In this document: positions 43,317 through 53,014 of the stretch, one piece after another
How the letters are laid out: every line of letters starts with the position of its first letter
Numbering within the stretch: position 1 is the first letter of the stretch
Source of the DNA: Pseudomonadota bacterium
GTDB lineage: Bacteria; Pseudomonadota; Alphaproteobacteria; Acetobacterales; Acetobacteraceae
NCBI GenBank assembly: GCA_021801255.1
Contig: JAJYYH010000062.1
Coordinates: 40,661 to 104,660, forward strand
Length of the DNA stretch: 64,000 bases
Direction: 5' to 3'
Program-made: the position numbers and the translations under genes
The notes under the pieces: model-generated
Seen by the model: only the letters and a program-made list of their open reading frames with translations
The model's database searches: none
Told to the model about the DNA's origin: nothing

Positions 43317-43802
43317 CTAATCAGGCGTGGCGAGGGTCTCCCGCAAGACCTCGGCAGCCGCCTCCGCCGGCACCCCCGCGCCCTGGCCGAGCCGGCGCAG
43401 GAGGGTGCCGAGCAATTCCAGCTCGCACTCCGAAAGCCCGGCCATGGCGGCGGCGATATCGGCGGCATGGGCAGGAAACAATTCGCTGATCAGCGCACGC
43501 CCGCAGGCGGTGAGGTCGATGCGCACATGGCGCCGATCGCCGCGATCGCGCTGGCGGGCCACGAGATCGCGGGCGGCGAGTTTGTCGATGACATCGGTCA
43601 TGTTGCCGGGACTGGTCAGCACCTTGCGGCTCAACTCGCCGGGGCTGAGCGGTCCCTTGTGCAAGAGCGCCTCCAGCACCCCGAGCTGGGTCGGCGTCAG
43701 GCCGTGCGCGGCCAGCCGTGGCTCGACGCGCGTCAGAACGGCGCGGCTGGCGCGCAGCAGCTTGACATAGGCGCCGAGCGCAACGGCGACGGGATCGGCC
43801 AT
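43317..43802 (-). CDS. MarR family transcriptional regulator
   Basis: A 161-residue winged-helix regulator. Order: dimerisation helices (YVKLLRASRAVLTRVEPRLA), recognition region LTPTQLGVLEALLHKGPLSPGELSRKVLTSPGNMTDVIDKL (in part about 35-75), and the wing AARDLVARQRDRGDRRHVRIDL. C-terminal helices complete the dimer. MarR proteins bind palindromes and release them on ligand binding or oxidation; only Cys at about residue 107 (TACGRAL) is seen. It lies 6 bp after the USP gene and 42 bp before the pirin gene. Confidence 0.9.
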   Translation of the reverse strand: MADPVAVALGAYVKLLRASRAVLTRVEPRLAAHGLTPTQLGVLEALLHKGPLSPGELSRKVLTSPGNMTDVIDKLAARDLVARQRDRGDRRHVRIDLTACGRALISELFPAHAADIAAAMAGLSECELELLGTLLRRLGQGAGVPAEAAAEVLRETLATPD

Positions 43803-43808
43803 GCCACG

Positions 43809-44672
43809 CTACCTGTTCATCAACACCGGCAGATCGGCATGCTCCAGCACGTGGCGGGTAACGCCGCCGAGGATGAGCTGGCGCAGGCGCGAATGCGAAT
43901 AGGCGCCCATCACCAGGAGGTCGGCGCCAAAGGCGCGGGTCGCGGCGAGCAGCCCGGCGCCGACATCGCGCTCAACCGGCGGGAAGGTCGCGAGGTCGGC
44001 GTTGATGCCGTGCAGCGCGAGATAATCCGCGAGATCGCGCGCCGCCGGGCCGGAGCGCTGGTATTCCTGCGCTGAGAGCAGGCGCACCTGCTCGGCGCGC
44101 TGCAGCCAGGGCAGCGCCGCCTGCACCGCCGCCGCGCTCTCGGCGGTGCCGTTCCAGGCGATCGCGACGCGCCGCCCGATCGTCGCGGGGGAAGTTTGCG
44201 GCGCGATCAGCACGGCGCGACCGCTGTCGAACAGCACCGCGTGGAGCACGTCCGAGGACGAGCCATCGCCATCGTCGCGCGGGCTCGGCACCACGGTGAG
44301 ATCGGCGAGGCGGGCCTGCTGCGCGACCAATTCCTCCTCGCGCCCGATGACGGTGGCGAAATGCGCGCTCGCCTCCTGGCTGCCCGGGCGCGGCTCGGAA
44401 ACCTTGACCCCATGTTCGGCCACGAAACGGTCGAACACCGCGTGGATCTGGCGCGCCCGCTCGCCCGCCTCGCGCTCGGTGGCCGACATCATCTCCTCGA
44501 TCATCGCCCCCGAGAGCCCCTCGCCAGCCAGCGGCGCCACGTCGCGGCTATCGACGCGGACGTGCAAGGCAAAGACATGCGCGCGCCACAGCCCAGCGAT
44601 CAGCAGCGCCGCACCCAGCGCCGCCTCGCTGGCCGTGGCGTTCAAGGGCAGCAGGATTTTGCGGATCGGCAT
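43809..44672 (-). CDS. universal stress protein, tandem-domain
   Basis: A 287-residue protein of two USP domains. Domain 1 (about 1-140) starts PIRKILLPLNATASEAALGAAL; domain 2 (about 150-287) has VAIAWNGTAESAAAVQAALP and ends with the ATP-binding loop pattern VMGAYSHSRLRQLILGGVTR and PVLMNR. The family binds ATP or AMP and supports stress survival. The ATG at 44670-44672 was chosen at the start of the first strand. First gene of the USP-marR-pirin series. Confidence 0.88.
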   Translation of the reverse strand: MPIRKILLPLNATASEAALGAALLIAGLWRAHVFALHVRVDSRDVAPLAGEGLSGAMIEEMMSATEREAGERARQIHAVFDRFVAEHGVKVSEPRPGSQEASAHFATVIGREEELVAQQARLADLTVVPSPRDDGDGSSSDVLHAVLFDSGRAVLIAPQTSPATIGRRVAIAWNGTAESAAAVQAALPWLQRAEQVRLLSAQEYQRSGPAARDLADYLALHGINADLATFPPVERDVGAGLLAATRAFGADLLVMGAYSHSRLRQLILGGVTRHVLEHADLPVLMNR

Positions 44673-44747
44673 AGGGGGCCCTCTCCATCTCTCGACGTGA
44701 GCCATCATAGCAGCGCCGCGATGCGATGGGCGAGAGGCCGCGGATTT

Positions 44748-45239
44748 TTATCCCGCCCCGGCGCGGAGCATGAGCGGCATCGCGAGCGGGAACAGCGTGG
44801 TATCGTCGGCATCGCCGGCGCGGTAGGTGAGAATGGCGAAGAACCCCGGCGCATCGAGCGCGGCCAGCGGATGATGCCAGATCCCGGCGCGGTAGGTAAT
44901 GGCCTGATCGCCGCGCGCGGCGAAGGCGCGCGCCTGCGTCAGATCCGGCTGATCTCCCGCCGGCGTCACAACCACCAGATAGCGCGCGACCCGGAGCGGA
45001 ATAAAGCTCTGCGAATTGGCAGGATGGCGTTCCAAAAGCGTCGCGAAATGCGGCAAAGCGAGCGGCGGGGCGGTGGTGAAATCGACCTCGAGCCGCGCCG
45101 CCGGCCGCGCGTTCTCGATCTCGGCGGCGAGCCGCAGCGCCGCCGCCCCTGGCGCCAGGGGTGTCACGGTGCCGAAGGGCGCGAACGCCGCCTCGGTCAA
45201 GTCCGCGAGCCCGCGTTGCATCGTTGCCCTCACGCTCAT
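44748..45239 (-). CDS. allA: ureidoglycolate lyase
   Basis: AllA splits ureidoglycolate to glyoxylate and urea in purine/allantoin breakdown. The 163 residues match the family: FAPFGTVTPL (about 20-29), HPANSQSFIPLRVARYLVVV (about 80-99), and AGIWHHPLAALDAPGFFAIL (about 120-139) with the paired histidines. The ATG at 45237-45239 overlaps the msrQ stop by 4 bp. It is the last gene of an operon of unrelated function (two secreted proteins, msrQ, allA). No other purine-degradation gene is in the window. Confidence 0.88.
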   Translation of the reverse strand: MSVRATMQRGLADLTEAAFAPFGTVTPLAPGAAALRLAAEIENARPAARLEVDFTTAPPLALPHFATLLERHPANSQSFIPLRVARYLVVVTPAGDQPDLTQARAFAARGDQAITYRAGIWHHPLAALDAPGFFAILTYRAGDADDTTLFPLAMPLMLRAGAG

Positions 45240-46156
45240 GCCCCGGCGGGATCGAGCGTCGAGCCTCGCCCCGCCCCCCTTGGCGGGCCACGACGCGCAG
45301 CGATTCGACGCAGCGCCGCCGCCATGACCACCGCGAGGCCAGCCAGCGCCACCAGCGCCGAGGGCCGCAAACCATAGCGCGGCCACGTCCAGTTGGCGGC
45401 GAGCACGCGCTGCCAGTCGAGATGGGTGAAGAGGCCATACCACGCCGCCTCGATCCCCGCCGTGGCGAGCGTCGCCAGCAGCGAGATGCCGAGCAGCGCG
45501 CCGAGCTGGCCCCGGCCGCGCGGATCGAGCGCCCGCCAGGCCATCAGCCAGACAAAGAACCCGCTCATCAGCACCGGCTCGGTGACATTGGATTTCAATG
45601 ACAGCAGGAAATGCAGCAGCACGAGCGCGCTCAGCACATGGATGCTGCGATGGAGCCGTTTCCAGCCCCGTCCGAGCCGCGCCAGCATCGCATCCGTCGA
45701 GGTCGCGGCGAGCGCGCAAAGGCCCAGCAGGGCAAGAAAACCGACGGTCAGATAAAAGCGCAGCACGATTTCGGCGCCGACATGGAGCAGCGCGAAATTC
45801 TGATCGGCGATGTAGAGCGCGAAATGGGCGAGCGTATAGGCCGCCGCCGCGACCCCGATCATGCGGCGCAGCAGCGTCACCCGCGGCCAGTTGAAGACCA
45901 CCCGCGCCGGCGTCACCGCCAAGGCCAGGATCAGGAAACGTACCGCCCAGCGCCCGGTTTCATGGATCAGCGCGGTGAGCGGGCGCGCCCCGAGCGTGCC
46001 CACCAGCGCCTCGGCCGCGAGCCAGAGCGCCGGCGCCACGAGAACCGCGAGGCAGAGCGCCTTCATCACCGAGAATCGCCCGCCGCGGTCACACCAGGGC
46101 AGGCGGCGCAACCAGGGCAAGGGCGCGCGCCGGAGCGTTGCCGCCTCAGGGACCAT
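45236..46156 (-). CDS. msrQ: MsrQ-like heme-binding membrane subunit
   Basis: MsrQ is the heme b membrane protein that sends quinone-derived electrons to the periplasmic methionine sulfoxide reductase MsrP. Six hydrophobic segments are visible (ALCLAVLVAPALWLA, MIGVAAAAYTLAHFALYIA, IVLRFYLTVGFLALLGLCAL and others). Histidine ligands are likely in YTLAHFALY and RLHRSIHVLSALVLLHFLL. The family motif HETGRWAVRFLILALAVTP is near residue 65. Its 306 aa exceed the usual 200-220 through N- and C-terminal tails. The start overlaps the upstream gene by 11 bp. No msrP is adjacent. Confidence 0.82.
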   Translation of the reverse strand: MVPEAATLRRAPLPWLRRLPWCDRGGRFSVMKALCLAVLVAPALWLAAEALVGTLGARPLTALIHETGRWAVRFLILALAVTPARVVFNWPRVTLLRRMIGVAAAAYTLAHFALYIADQNFALLHVGAEIVLRFYLTVGFLALLGLCALAATSTDAMLARLGRGWKRLHRSIHVLSALVLLHFLLSLKSNVTEPVLMSGFFVWLMAWRALDPRGRGQLGALLGISLLATLATAGIEAAWYGLFTHLDWQRVLAANWTWPRYGLRPSALVALAGLAVVMAAALRRIAARRGPPRGAGRGSTLDPAGA

Positions 46157-46721
46157 AGGGCGGGATCGCGATGAGGTTACCGTTCGGTGTGGCCTGATAA
46201 TTCAGCGGAATGTCGAACAGCTTGGCGCTGAGCTGGCCGAATCTCACCTTGACCGCCTCGATTACTGTCTGGTCGTCTTTTTTTTCGCGCAGCAGCACAC
46301 CCTCCTCGGTGAGGCAGAGTTCGCGCGTCACCCCGCCCGGAAGCGCCGCCTTCCACGCCATGCAATCATGCTTGGCAACCCGCTCGGCGCCGAGGCGGGT
46401 GAATTGCGCGTCCTTGAGATCGGCGATCTCGCCGGCCAGCGGATTGACGGTCTCGATCACCGAGCGGGTCTTGGCATCGACGATATCGGTGCGGTGGTTG
46501 CGGTGGTCGATGAGCATGTAGGCGCGACCCGGCACGTCGATCCGCTCGATCTCGTCGGCGGCCAGCCAACGCACCCGCTCGCGCACCATCTTGCCACCGA
46601 TCAGCGCCTGGTACGTGACATCGACATCGCGCGCCGGGATCAGCCGCGGCGTCTCGTCGGCGTGCGCGGCGACGCTGGCGCCACAGGCGAACGCCGCGAG
46701 CCAGACGAGATGGCGGCTCAT
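46146..46721 (-). CDS. secreted hypothetical protein, paralogue of the upstream gene
   Basis: I do not recognise a named family (it is loosely DUF4412-like). The 191-residue product has a signal peptide (HLVWLAAFACGASVAAHA), then a beta-rich part with YQALIGGKMVRERVRW and AYMLIDHRNHRTDIVDAK. Two cysteines (DCMAWK, ELCLTEEGVLL) are placed as in the upstream paralogue, suggesting a disulfide. The ATG overlaps the previous stop (ATGA) and its stop overlaps the msrQ start. Probably periplasmic. Confidence 0.7.
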   Translation of the reverse strand: MSRHLVWLAAFACGASVAAHADETPRLIPARDVDVTYQALIGGKMVRERVRWLAADEIERIDVPGRAYMLIDHRNHRTDIVDAKTRSVIETVNPLAGEIADLKDAQFTRLGAERVAKHDCMAWKAALPGGVTRELCLTEEGVLLREKKDDQTVIEAVKVRFGQLSAKLFDIPLNYQATPNGNLIAIPPYGP

Positions 46722-47377
46722 TTGGCTTGCGGCTCGGCGCCCATCGGCGCATTCCCCTGCGGCCCATTGCCCTGGCCAGGCGCCATCTGGGGCATCGGCA
46801 CGCGATGGTAATCGGCGGGCGGGCTGAACAGAGAGGCCGGCTGCGGCTTATAGGAGACCGTGGTGGCCTGGAGCGCGCCGACGCCGCCCTGCTTGTCCTG
46901 CCCCCGCCCGGCGAGCAGCACGCCGTCATCGGTGACGCAGACCGTGCCATTGGCGCGCGCCGACTGCACCTCCCATTGCGTGCAGCTCTGCCCGGCCACC
47001 TTGTCGGTGCCGAGGCGCTTGAACTTCATCTGGTCGTTGAGCAGGAAGCCGCTCGCCATATCGGCGTTGAGCGGGGTTTCCATGAACAGATGCTGGTCGC
47101 TCATCACCAGCATCATCTGGTTCTTGGCGCGGTCGATGATGACATAGCCACGCTGGCCCGGCGCATCGAGCCGCATGCGGCTGCTCGCCGCCGAATAGTA
47201 CATATGCGCCTCCGTCGGCGCCCCCGGCGCCGCGCGGGTCAGCGCATAGACCACGGCGACATCCTTGGTCGGCATATAGACCGGGTGCTCATCGGCCCGC
47301 GCCGGCATGTTCACGGCAAGTCCGAGCCCCAGCCCTAGGATAGCAAAGCGCCCGATGGTAGCGACGCGCAACGACAT
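46718..47377 (-). CDS. secreted hypothetical protein (219 aa)
   Basis: The first gene of the msrQ-allA operon. It has a signal peptide (GRFAILGLGLGLAVNMPARA, cut before DEHPVYM). The mature part resembles the downstream 191-aa protein in order: DVAVVYAL, then GYVIIDRAKNQMMLVMSD, then a CTQWEV...CVTDDGVLLAG cysteine pair. The C-terminus is Pro/Gly/Gln-rich. The mature part has many methionines (MPQMAPGQGNGPQ, MMLVMSD). ATG 47375-47377 is chosen because it opens the signal peptide. Function unknown. Confidence 0.7.
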   Translation of the reverse strand: MSLRVATIGRFAILGLGLGLAVNMPARADEHPVYMPTKDVAVVYALTRAAPGAPTEAHMYYSAASSRMRLDAPGQRGYVIIDRAKNQMMLVMSDQHLFMETPLNADMASGFLLNDQMKFKRLGTDKVAGQSCTQWEVQSARANGTVCVTDDGVLLAGRGQDKQGGVGALQATTVSYKPQPASLFSPPADYHRVPMPQMAPGQGNGPQGNAPMGAEPQAK

Positions 47378-47432
47378 GATTCTCAATCCCTGCTTGGGGC
47401 AACCGCCCGCGATGACCTTACGCACACCCAAC

Positions 47433-48107
47433 TTAACTGGATGCGACCCTGATTTCCGCCAGTGCGCCGAGCCCGGCCCGCAATTCTTCGCGAGAAAGGG
47501 TACCAATCCAGCGCGCCCGGGTTGAAACTGCCTCAACCAGGCGGGTCTTGTAAATGTCGCGCGGCAGCTCGACCGCCCCGAAACCCGCGAGATGCGCGGT
47601 GAGGAACTGGGTATCAAGCAGCCGGAAGCCGCCCAGACGCAATCTCACGACCAAATGTACCAACGCCACCTTCGAGGCATCGCGGACAAGGGTGAACATG
47701 CTCTCGCCGAAAAACGCCGCGCCCACGCGGACGCCATAGAGCCCGCCGGCAAGCGCGCCGTCCTGCCAGCATTCCAGCGAATGGGCGTGACCCTGGCGAT
47801 GCAGCGCCAGGAACAGGCGCTCGATCTCGGCGTTGATCCAGGTGTCGCCACGGCCGCGGAGCGGCGCGGCGCAGCCCGCGATCACCGCGGCGAAATCCTG
47901 ATCGGCGGTGACGGTGAAGCGTCCCGAGAGCACGGTGCGCCTGAGCCGGCGCGGCAGGTGGAAGCGCTCGAGCGGCAGTACGCCGCGCTGCTCGGGGTCG
48001 AGCCAATAGAGATGCGCGCCCTGGCGACTCTCGGCCATCGGGAACAGGCCGGCCTGATAGGCGCGCAGCATCAGCTCGGGGGTGATGCGGAAATGGCGTT
48101 GCGACAT
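47433..48107 (-). CDS. aat: leucyl/phenylalanyl-tRNA-protein transferase
   Basis: Aat adds Leu or Phe to proteins with N-terminal Lys, Arg or Met, making N-degrons for ClpS-ClpAP. The 224 residues follow the family: [19 protein letters not shown] (about 8-26), [45 protein letters not shown] in part, [18 protein letters not shown] and [20 protein letters not shown]. The ATG 48105-48107 gives the expected length; the open frame continues upstream. Together with bpt it gives the cell both bacterial N-degron routes. Confidence 0.94.
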   Translation of the reverse strand: MSQRHFRITPELMLRAYQAGLFPMAESRQGAHLYWLDPEQRGVLPLERFHLPRRLRRTVLSGRFTVTADQDFAAVIAGCAAPLRGRGDTWINAEIERLFLALHRQGHAHSLECWQDGALAGGLYGVRVGAAFFGESMFTLVRDASKVALVHLVVRLRLGGFRLLDTQFLTAHLAGFGAVELPRDIYKTRLVEAVSTRARWIGTLSREELRAGLGALAEIRVASS

Positions 48108-48154
48108 GCCGCCACTTTGCGCCGCCATCGGCATGGCTGCCAACAGTTGCGCTG

Positions 48155-51100
48155 CTACGCGGGGTTGCGCGTGGCGCCAGGGAAGTGCGCCGCGAGGGCG
48201 CGAGCGATGTCGCAGGCCAAGGTCTCCCACGCGCGCCCCGCGTTCTGGCGGAAGAGGCGCATTCCGGGATACCAGGGCGTGTCGGCGCGGCCGAGCTGCC
48301 AGCGCCAATCCGGCGCGTAAGCCAGCATCAGCCAAGCCGGCCGGCCCATCGCCCCGGCGAGATGGCCGACCGCGGTATCGACGGTGATCAGCAGGTCGAG
48401 GTTTTCCAGCACCGCCATGGTGTCGGCGAAATTTTTCAGCTCGGGACCAAGGGAGAGCAGCGGCGCGGCGCCAAGATACGCCCCGACTTCCGCCGCCGCC
48501 TCGCCCTTTTGCAGAGAGACCAGAGCGATGCCGGGGATTTCGCCGAGCGCGCCGAGCCGCGCGAGCCGGGTCGAGCGGTAGCGATCATTGTTGTGGCTCG
48601 CCCGCCCCGCCCAGGCCAGGCCGACGCGGCGGTAGCCGGGCGGCAGCAGGTCCGCAAGCCGCGTCCGCCAGGTCGCGGCCAGCGCCGGGTCGGCGCGGAG
48701 ATAGGGGATCGGCGCCGGGATGCTCTCAAGCCGCGTGGCGGCGAGGCGCGGCAGGCCGGAAAGCGGGCAGTAGGCGGCGAAATCGCCGCATTCCTCCCAG
48801 CGATCGAAAATCCGCCGCACGGCGGGGAATTGCGCCAGGATCGGGCGCATCTCGCCACTGCTCGCCACCACGATGTCGCGCGCGCGCTCTGCCGCCCACG
48901 GAATATAGCGGGCGAACTGGATGACATCGCCAAATCCCTGATCGGCGATCAGCAGCAAGGTGCCCTCGGGGAGCGGCCGGCCATCCCAGTGCGGACGCTC
49001 GGTCTCGGGCAGCAGACGCGGCGCGGAAGCGAGCTTGTGCCGCCATTCATACTCCTCCCAGCCGGCGGCGAAATCGCCGGTCAGCAGCAGGGTCTCGGCG
49101 CGCAGGAAATGCGCGTTCGCCTGCTCGGGATTGAGCGCCAGCGCGCGATCGGCTGTGGCGAGGGCGGCGTCGAGCTCGAGCCGGCTCGCGTGGATGATGC
49201 CGAGATTGGCGAGCGCCAGCGGATCCTCGGGCGCGAGTTCGACCGCCCGCCGCCCGGTGGCGAGCGCCTCGTCGTAGAGCCCGGCGGCGCGATAGACCTC
49301 GCAGAGATTGCGCGGATAGAGCGCGACCTCGGGGGCAAGTGCTATGGAGCGCTCCATGCGCGCCCGCGCCTCGGCGATCCGCCCCAGCCGATAGGCGACG
49401 ATGCCCTGGAGGTGATTGGCATGGGGATGGTCGGGTTCGGCGGCGAGGACGCGGGCGAGGATCTCCTCGGCGGGGCCGAAACGCCGCGCCTGTTCGTGCC
49501 CGCTCGCCTCGGCGAGCATTTGCTGGAGCGCCTCGGGGGCGAGGGTCGCGGCGGGCGGCGCGGGCGGCGCGGCGGGTGCCGCAGGCGGCGGGGCGTCCTC
49601 GGGCAAGGCGTAGCCGAGTGCGGCGATGAGCGGGCTCAGGATCGGCAGCACCGGGGCAAGATGCGCAAGATAGGGGCGATAGCGGTAGCGCGAGCGGTCG
49701 TAGAGTTTTTCCGTGACCTGGGCATAGCTCGCGGTGCGCGCGGCGCGGCGGTTTTCGTGAAACGCCAGGCAAGCAGGATCGAAGGGCACGCCGATGAAAT
49801 CGAGCAGGCGCCGCACGCCGCGCTCGGGCGCGCTCACCACGTCCTCATAGCGGATGGGCAGATAGCGGAGCGCCATCGCGCCGCGGTAGTGCTGCACCAG
49901 TTGCATCACCAGCCGGTAATGTTCGGCAATGCTGTCGAGCGCGGCGGCGCAGTAGAAGCCATGGGTCAGGTGGTTGGAAAACACCGACAGCGTGACATCG
50001 AGCGGATGGCGGATGAGATGGATCAGCGGCGCGTCGGGAAACAACAGCGCGATCAGGCCAAGATGCATCTCGTTGAGCGGCATCTTGTCGGTGAACCAGC
50101 GCGGCTCTCGCCCGTGCAGCACCCCGGCGTTGCGCACCCGGCGCAGATAGGTGTCGCGCAGCACCTCCAGCCCGTCGCGCTGATCGCCCATCCATAATTC
50201 GGCGAGCGCCTCGGGGTAGGTCAGCGGGCTGCCCAGCAAGCGCGGCATGGTTTCCGTCAGCTCGTTGATGAAAGGCAGCTCATCGCCCGCCGTGATATCA
50301 GGATGGCCCGAGAGGATCTGCTCGATCAGCGTCGTGCCGGAGCGGGGAAAGCCCAGGATGAAAATCGGCCGCGGCCCGGCTGCGGGCGGCGGGCGTGGCA
50401 GCGCGGCGAGGCGCTCGGCGGTGAAGAAGCGCTCCAGGCGCTGGGCGAGGTCGCGCGCCGGCCCCGCGAGATAGGCCGGTGCGCCGAGTTCGCGGGCGCG
50501 CGCCTTGCCGGCGCTGAAGGCCGCGAAGGCGGCATCGCATTCGCCCAACTGATCGAGCAGCCGGCCTTGCTGGGAAAGCTCGATCGGCGAGAGTTTCTTG
50601 TCCTCCCGCGTCGCGGCGATGGTCGCGATCAGGGCCAGCGCCGCGCGCGGGTGGCCCTCGCGCGCGGCCAGCGTGGCGCGCGCCAGGCGCACGCCCTCAT
50701 GGTCGGGCTGGAGGGCGGCGGCGCGGTCGAGCAGTTCGGCGGCGCGGGGGAAATCCCGGTCGGCCTCCTCCAGCATCGCCCAGCCGAGCAGGGTTTTGAC
50801 CTCGTCCGGCCCCAATCGGGTGGCTTTTTCATAGAACCCGCGGGCCTCCGCCATGCGACCCTGGTTCTTGAGGTTCCAGGCGAGATTGGCGAGCAAGATG
50901 GCATCCTCGCCGCCGCGCAATTCGAGCGCCCGGCGATAGTGGTATTCGCCGATCCAGGCATGATTGGCCTCGGTCAGCACCATGCCGAGCAGATTATGCG
51001 ATTGCGGGTGCTGGGGCGCGATGCGCACCGCATTGCGCGCCTGCTGTTCCGCCTCCGCCAGGGCGCCGCGACCGAACAGCAGGAGGGTGAGGTCGTGGGT

Positions 51101-51415
51101 CGCCCCGACATGGTTGGGATTGCGCGCGATGATCCGCCGCAGCACCGCTTCTGCAGCACTCGCAGGCCCTTCCAGCCGGAGCAGGCGGGCAAGCAGCCAG
51201 AGCGCGTCGATGCGCCCCGGCGCAAGATCGAGCACGTCGCGCGCGAGCGCCAGCGCGCGGGCCCGCTCATTGCGCCCGAGCGCCGCCTCGGCTTCGGCGA
51301 GCAGCGGGTCGAGCCGCCAACCGGCCGCCGGCGCTACCAGCGCCGCCTCGGGCGCCCGGCAGCAGCGCAAGCCAGCAAGCCCACTGCCGCAGGCGCAGAG
51401 CGCATTTTCCGTCAT
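48155..51415 (-). CDS. giant SEC-C / TPR / sulfotransferase / TPR / glycosyltransferase-like protein
   Basis: A 1086-residue mosaic. Residues 1-20 hold a zinc-binding SEC-C motif ([13 protein letters not shown]). TPR helices follow (about 35-320; e.g. [20 protein letters not shown]). A sulfotransferase domain covers about 360-620, with the PAPS 5'-phosphosulfate loop [19 protein letters not shown] and the 3'-phosphate region [19 protein letters not shown] Pro/Ala linker leads to a second TPR block (about 660-810) and a GT9-like C-terminal domain ([41 protein letters not shown]). The start is the ATG 51413-51415. It would need PAPS, which CysNC can supply. Target unknown. Confidence 0.85.
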   Translation of the reverse strand: MTENALCACGSGLAGLRCCRAPEAALVAPAAGWRLDPLLAEAEAALGRNERARALALARDVLDLAPGRIDALWLLARLLRLEGPASAAEAVLRRIIARNPNHVGATHDLTLLLFGRGALAEAEQQARNAVRIAPQHPQSHNLLGMVLTEANHAWIGEYHYRRALELRGGEDAILLANLAWNLKNQGRMAEARGFYEKATRLGPDEVKTLLGWAMLEEADRDFPRAAELLDRAAALQPDHEGVRLARATLAAREGHPRAALALIATIAATREDKKLSPIELSQQGRLLDQLGECDAAFAAFSAGKARARELGAPAYLAGPARDLAQRLERFFTAERLAALPRPPPAAGPRPIFILGFPRSGTTLIEQILSGHPDITAGDELPFINELTETMPRLLGSPLTYPEALAELWMGDQRDGLEVLRDTYLRRVRNAGVLHGREPRWFTDKMPLNEMHLGLIALLFPDAPLIHLIRHPLDVTLSVFSNHLTHGFYCAAALDSIAEHYRLVMQLVQHYRGAMALRYLPIRYEDVVSAPERGVRRLLDFIGVPFDPACLAFHENRRAARTASYAQVTEKLYDRSRYRYRPYLAHLAPVLPILSPLIAALGYALPEDAPPPAAPAAPPAPPAATLAPEALQQMLAEASGHEQARRFGPAEEILARVLAAEPDHPHANHLQGIVAYRLGRIAEARARMERSIALAPEVALYPRNLCEVYRAAGLYDEALATGRRAVELAPEDPLALANLGIIHASRLELDAALATADRALALNPEQANAHFLRAETLLLTGDFAAGWEEYEWRHKLASAPRLLPETERPHWDGRPLPEGTLLLIADQGFGDVIQFARYIPWAAERARDIVVASSGEMRPILAQFPAVRRIFDRWEECGDFAAYCPLSGLPRLAATRLESIPAPIPYLRADPALAATWRTRLADLLPPGYRRVGLAWAGRASHNNDRYRSTRLARLGALGEIPGIALVSLQKGEAAAEVGAYLGAAPLLSLGPELKNFADTMAVLENLDLLITVDTAVGHLAGAMGRPAWLMLAYAPDWRWQLGRADTPWYPGMRLFRQNAGRAWETLACDIARALAAHFPGATRNPA

Positions 51416-51443
51416 GCGCGCGGGCGGCGGGCCGGTGCGGCGG

Positions 51444-51500
51444 GATGCGGTCCAGGGGTGCGGCCCCTGGTGGGATCTGGGGCCAAGCCCCAGCCTCGCC
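51444..51500. repeat. dispersed palindromic repeat family 1, shortened copy d
   Basis: About 57 bp. CCAGGGGTGCGGCCCCTGG and CTGGGGCCAAGCCCCAG hairpins match the shared units of the full copies, but the central part is missing. It lies in the 151-bp gap between the sensor kinase and the giant TPR gene. Nothing else is seen there. Confidence 0.65.
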
Positions 51501-51566
51501 GGCCCGGCAAGCAAACCCTCCCGGCAGGGGGAATCATGCGTATACTCCCTTCACGGCGTCTTTCCC

Positions 51567-53009
51567 CTACGGCACCGCCGAACGCGATCCCGGCTCGGAG
51601 GCCGCGGTGGGGGACGTGGCGCAGGCAAGGGTGAGACGAAACGCGGTACCCCCCGGCCCGGTCGCCGCGAGGGCAATATCGCCGCCATGGGCGCGCATCA
51701 GGTCGCGCGAAATCGCCAGCCCGAGCCCGGTGCCGCCACGGCGAAACGAGCCGACAAAGGGGCGGAAGAGATGGGCGCGCACTGGCTCAGGTAGGCCCGG
51801 CCCATCATCCTCGATCATGATCTCGATCCCGCATTCGCTCGGCGCCGCCCTGACCTCGGCGCGCCGCGCCCCGGCCTCGGCGGCATTGCGCAGCAGATTG
51901 ACGAAAACCCTGAACAATTGCTCGCGATCGGCCTCGATGCAAAGTCCCTCGGCGATCTGGATGTCAATGGCGAAGCCCGGCGCGACCGGCAGGATCACCT
52001 CCCGCACCTCGGCGAGCAGGGAACGCAGCGGAAATGTCTCCCGCGTCGTGCTCGGCGGTCCCTCGCGGACGAAATCGAGCATCCGGCGGGCGAGGTCGGT
52101 GGCACGCTCGATGGCGCGCACCAGCACCTCGCCGGAACGGCGCAGCCGCGGGTCGTCGCTTTCGGTCAGCCGGTCGGCGGCCAGCATGGCGGAGGCGAGG
52201 ATGCCGCGCAGATCGTGGCTCACCTTGGCCATTGCCGTGCCCAACGCGGCGAGCCGGGCGTTGCGCCACAGGGCGGCGCGCAATTCCTGCTGCATCGCCG
52301 CCAGTTCGCGCCCGGCGACCGCCATCTCGTCATCGCCGAGCAGGCTGACGCCAACAGGATCGAGCGGCGTGCCATGCTCGGGGTCGGCGCGGAAGGCGAC
52401 GATCGAATCGGTGATCCGCCGGATCGGCCGCACCAGCAGGATCAGCATCGCAACATAAACCAGTCCACCAGTGACCGCGGCGATGATCAGCGAAAGCGCC
52501 GCGATCTGCCAGGCATAGTCGTGCAGCACATCGAGCAGCTCGCGCTCATGCATGATCAGCTCGACGACGGTGGCCGGGCGCAGCGGGCTGTTGCCGATCA
52601 CCTCGATCGGGCGGTCCTGGGTGCGGAAAAGATCGGCGAGCGCATAACCGATGCCGGCGAGCAGCGTCTCGTGGCGGAGATCGTAGCGGGCGAGCGGGAT
52701 GATTTGTCCCGGTGGGGCGAGCACTAGCTCCACGCCCGAAGTGCGGTGCAGGCGGATCAGCTCATCGCCCGAGAGGCGCAAGAGATCATCGCGCGTCGCC
52801 GGATCGAGCAGGCCGTGCGGCGCGCCGGCGACCGCGAGGGCCGCGATATTGGCCTCGCGCACATGGCGCTCCAGCCAGGCGCGGCGCTCATGGCCGAGAC
52901 TCGGGAAGAAAATCAGCGCCTCGGTGACCAGCACCACACCGAGCGTGAGCCAGAGCAGGCTGGAAGAGAGGCTGCGGCGCGGCGCGGTTTCGGCCATCGA
53001 CGCGCCCAT
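51567..53009 (-). CDS. membrane sensor histidine kinase
   Basis: A 480-residue HPK. Two membrane spans (about 14-36 and 168-194) bracket a periplasmic sensor domain of about 130 residues. A HAMP linker follows (RPIRRITDSIVAFRAD), then the H box AKVSHDLRGI with His265. ATP-binding boxes: N NLLRNAAEAG, G1 EDDGPGLP, G2 GGTGLGLAISRDL. The start may be residue 5 (MAETAPRR). No response regulator is adjacent; the patatin gene lies upstream by 5 bp on the same strand, so these may be cotranscribed. The ligand is unknown. Confidence 0.9.
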   Translation of the reverse strand: MGASMAETAPRRSLSSSLLWLTLGVVLVTEALIFFPSLGHERRAWLERHVREANIAALAVAGAPHGLLDPATRDDLLRLSGDELIRLHRTSGVELVLAPPGQIIPLARYDLRHETLLAGIGYALADLFRTQDRPIEVIGNSPLRPATVVELIMHERELLDVLHDYAWQIAALSLIIAAVTGGLVYVAMLILLVRPIRRITDSIVAFRADPEHGTPLDPVGVSLLGDDEMAVAGRELAAMQQELRAALWRNARLAALGTAMAKVSHDLRGILASAMLAADRLTESDDPRLRRSGEVLVRAIERATDLARRMLDFVREGPPSTTRETFPLRSLLAEVREVILPVAPGFAIDIQIAEGLCIEADREQLFRVFVNLLRNAAEAGARRAEVRAAPSECGIEIMIEDDGPGLPEPVRAHLFRPFVGSFRRGGTGLGLAISRDLMRAHGGDIALAATGPGGTAFRLTLACATSPTAASEPGSRSAVP

Positions 53010-53014
53010 GCGAA

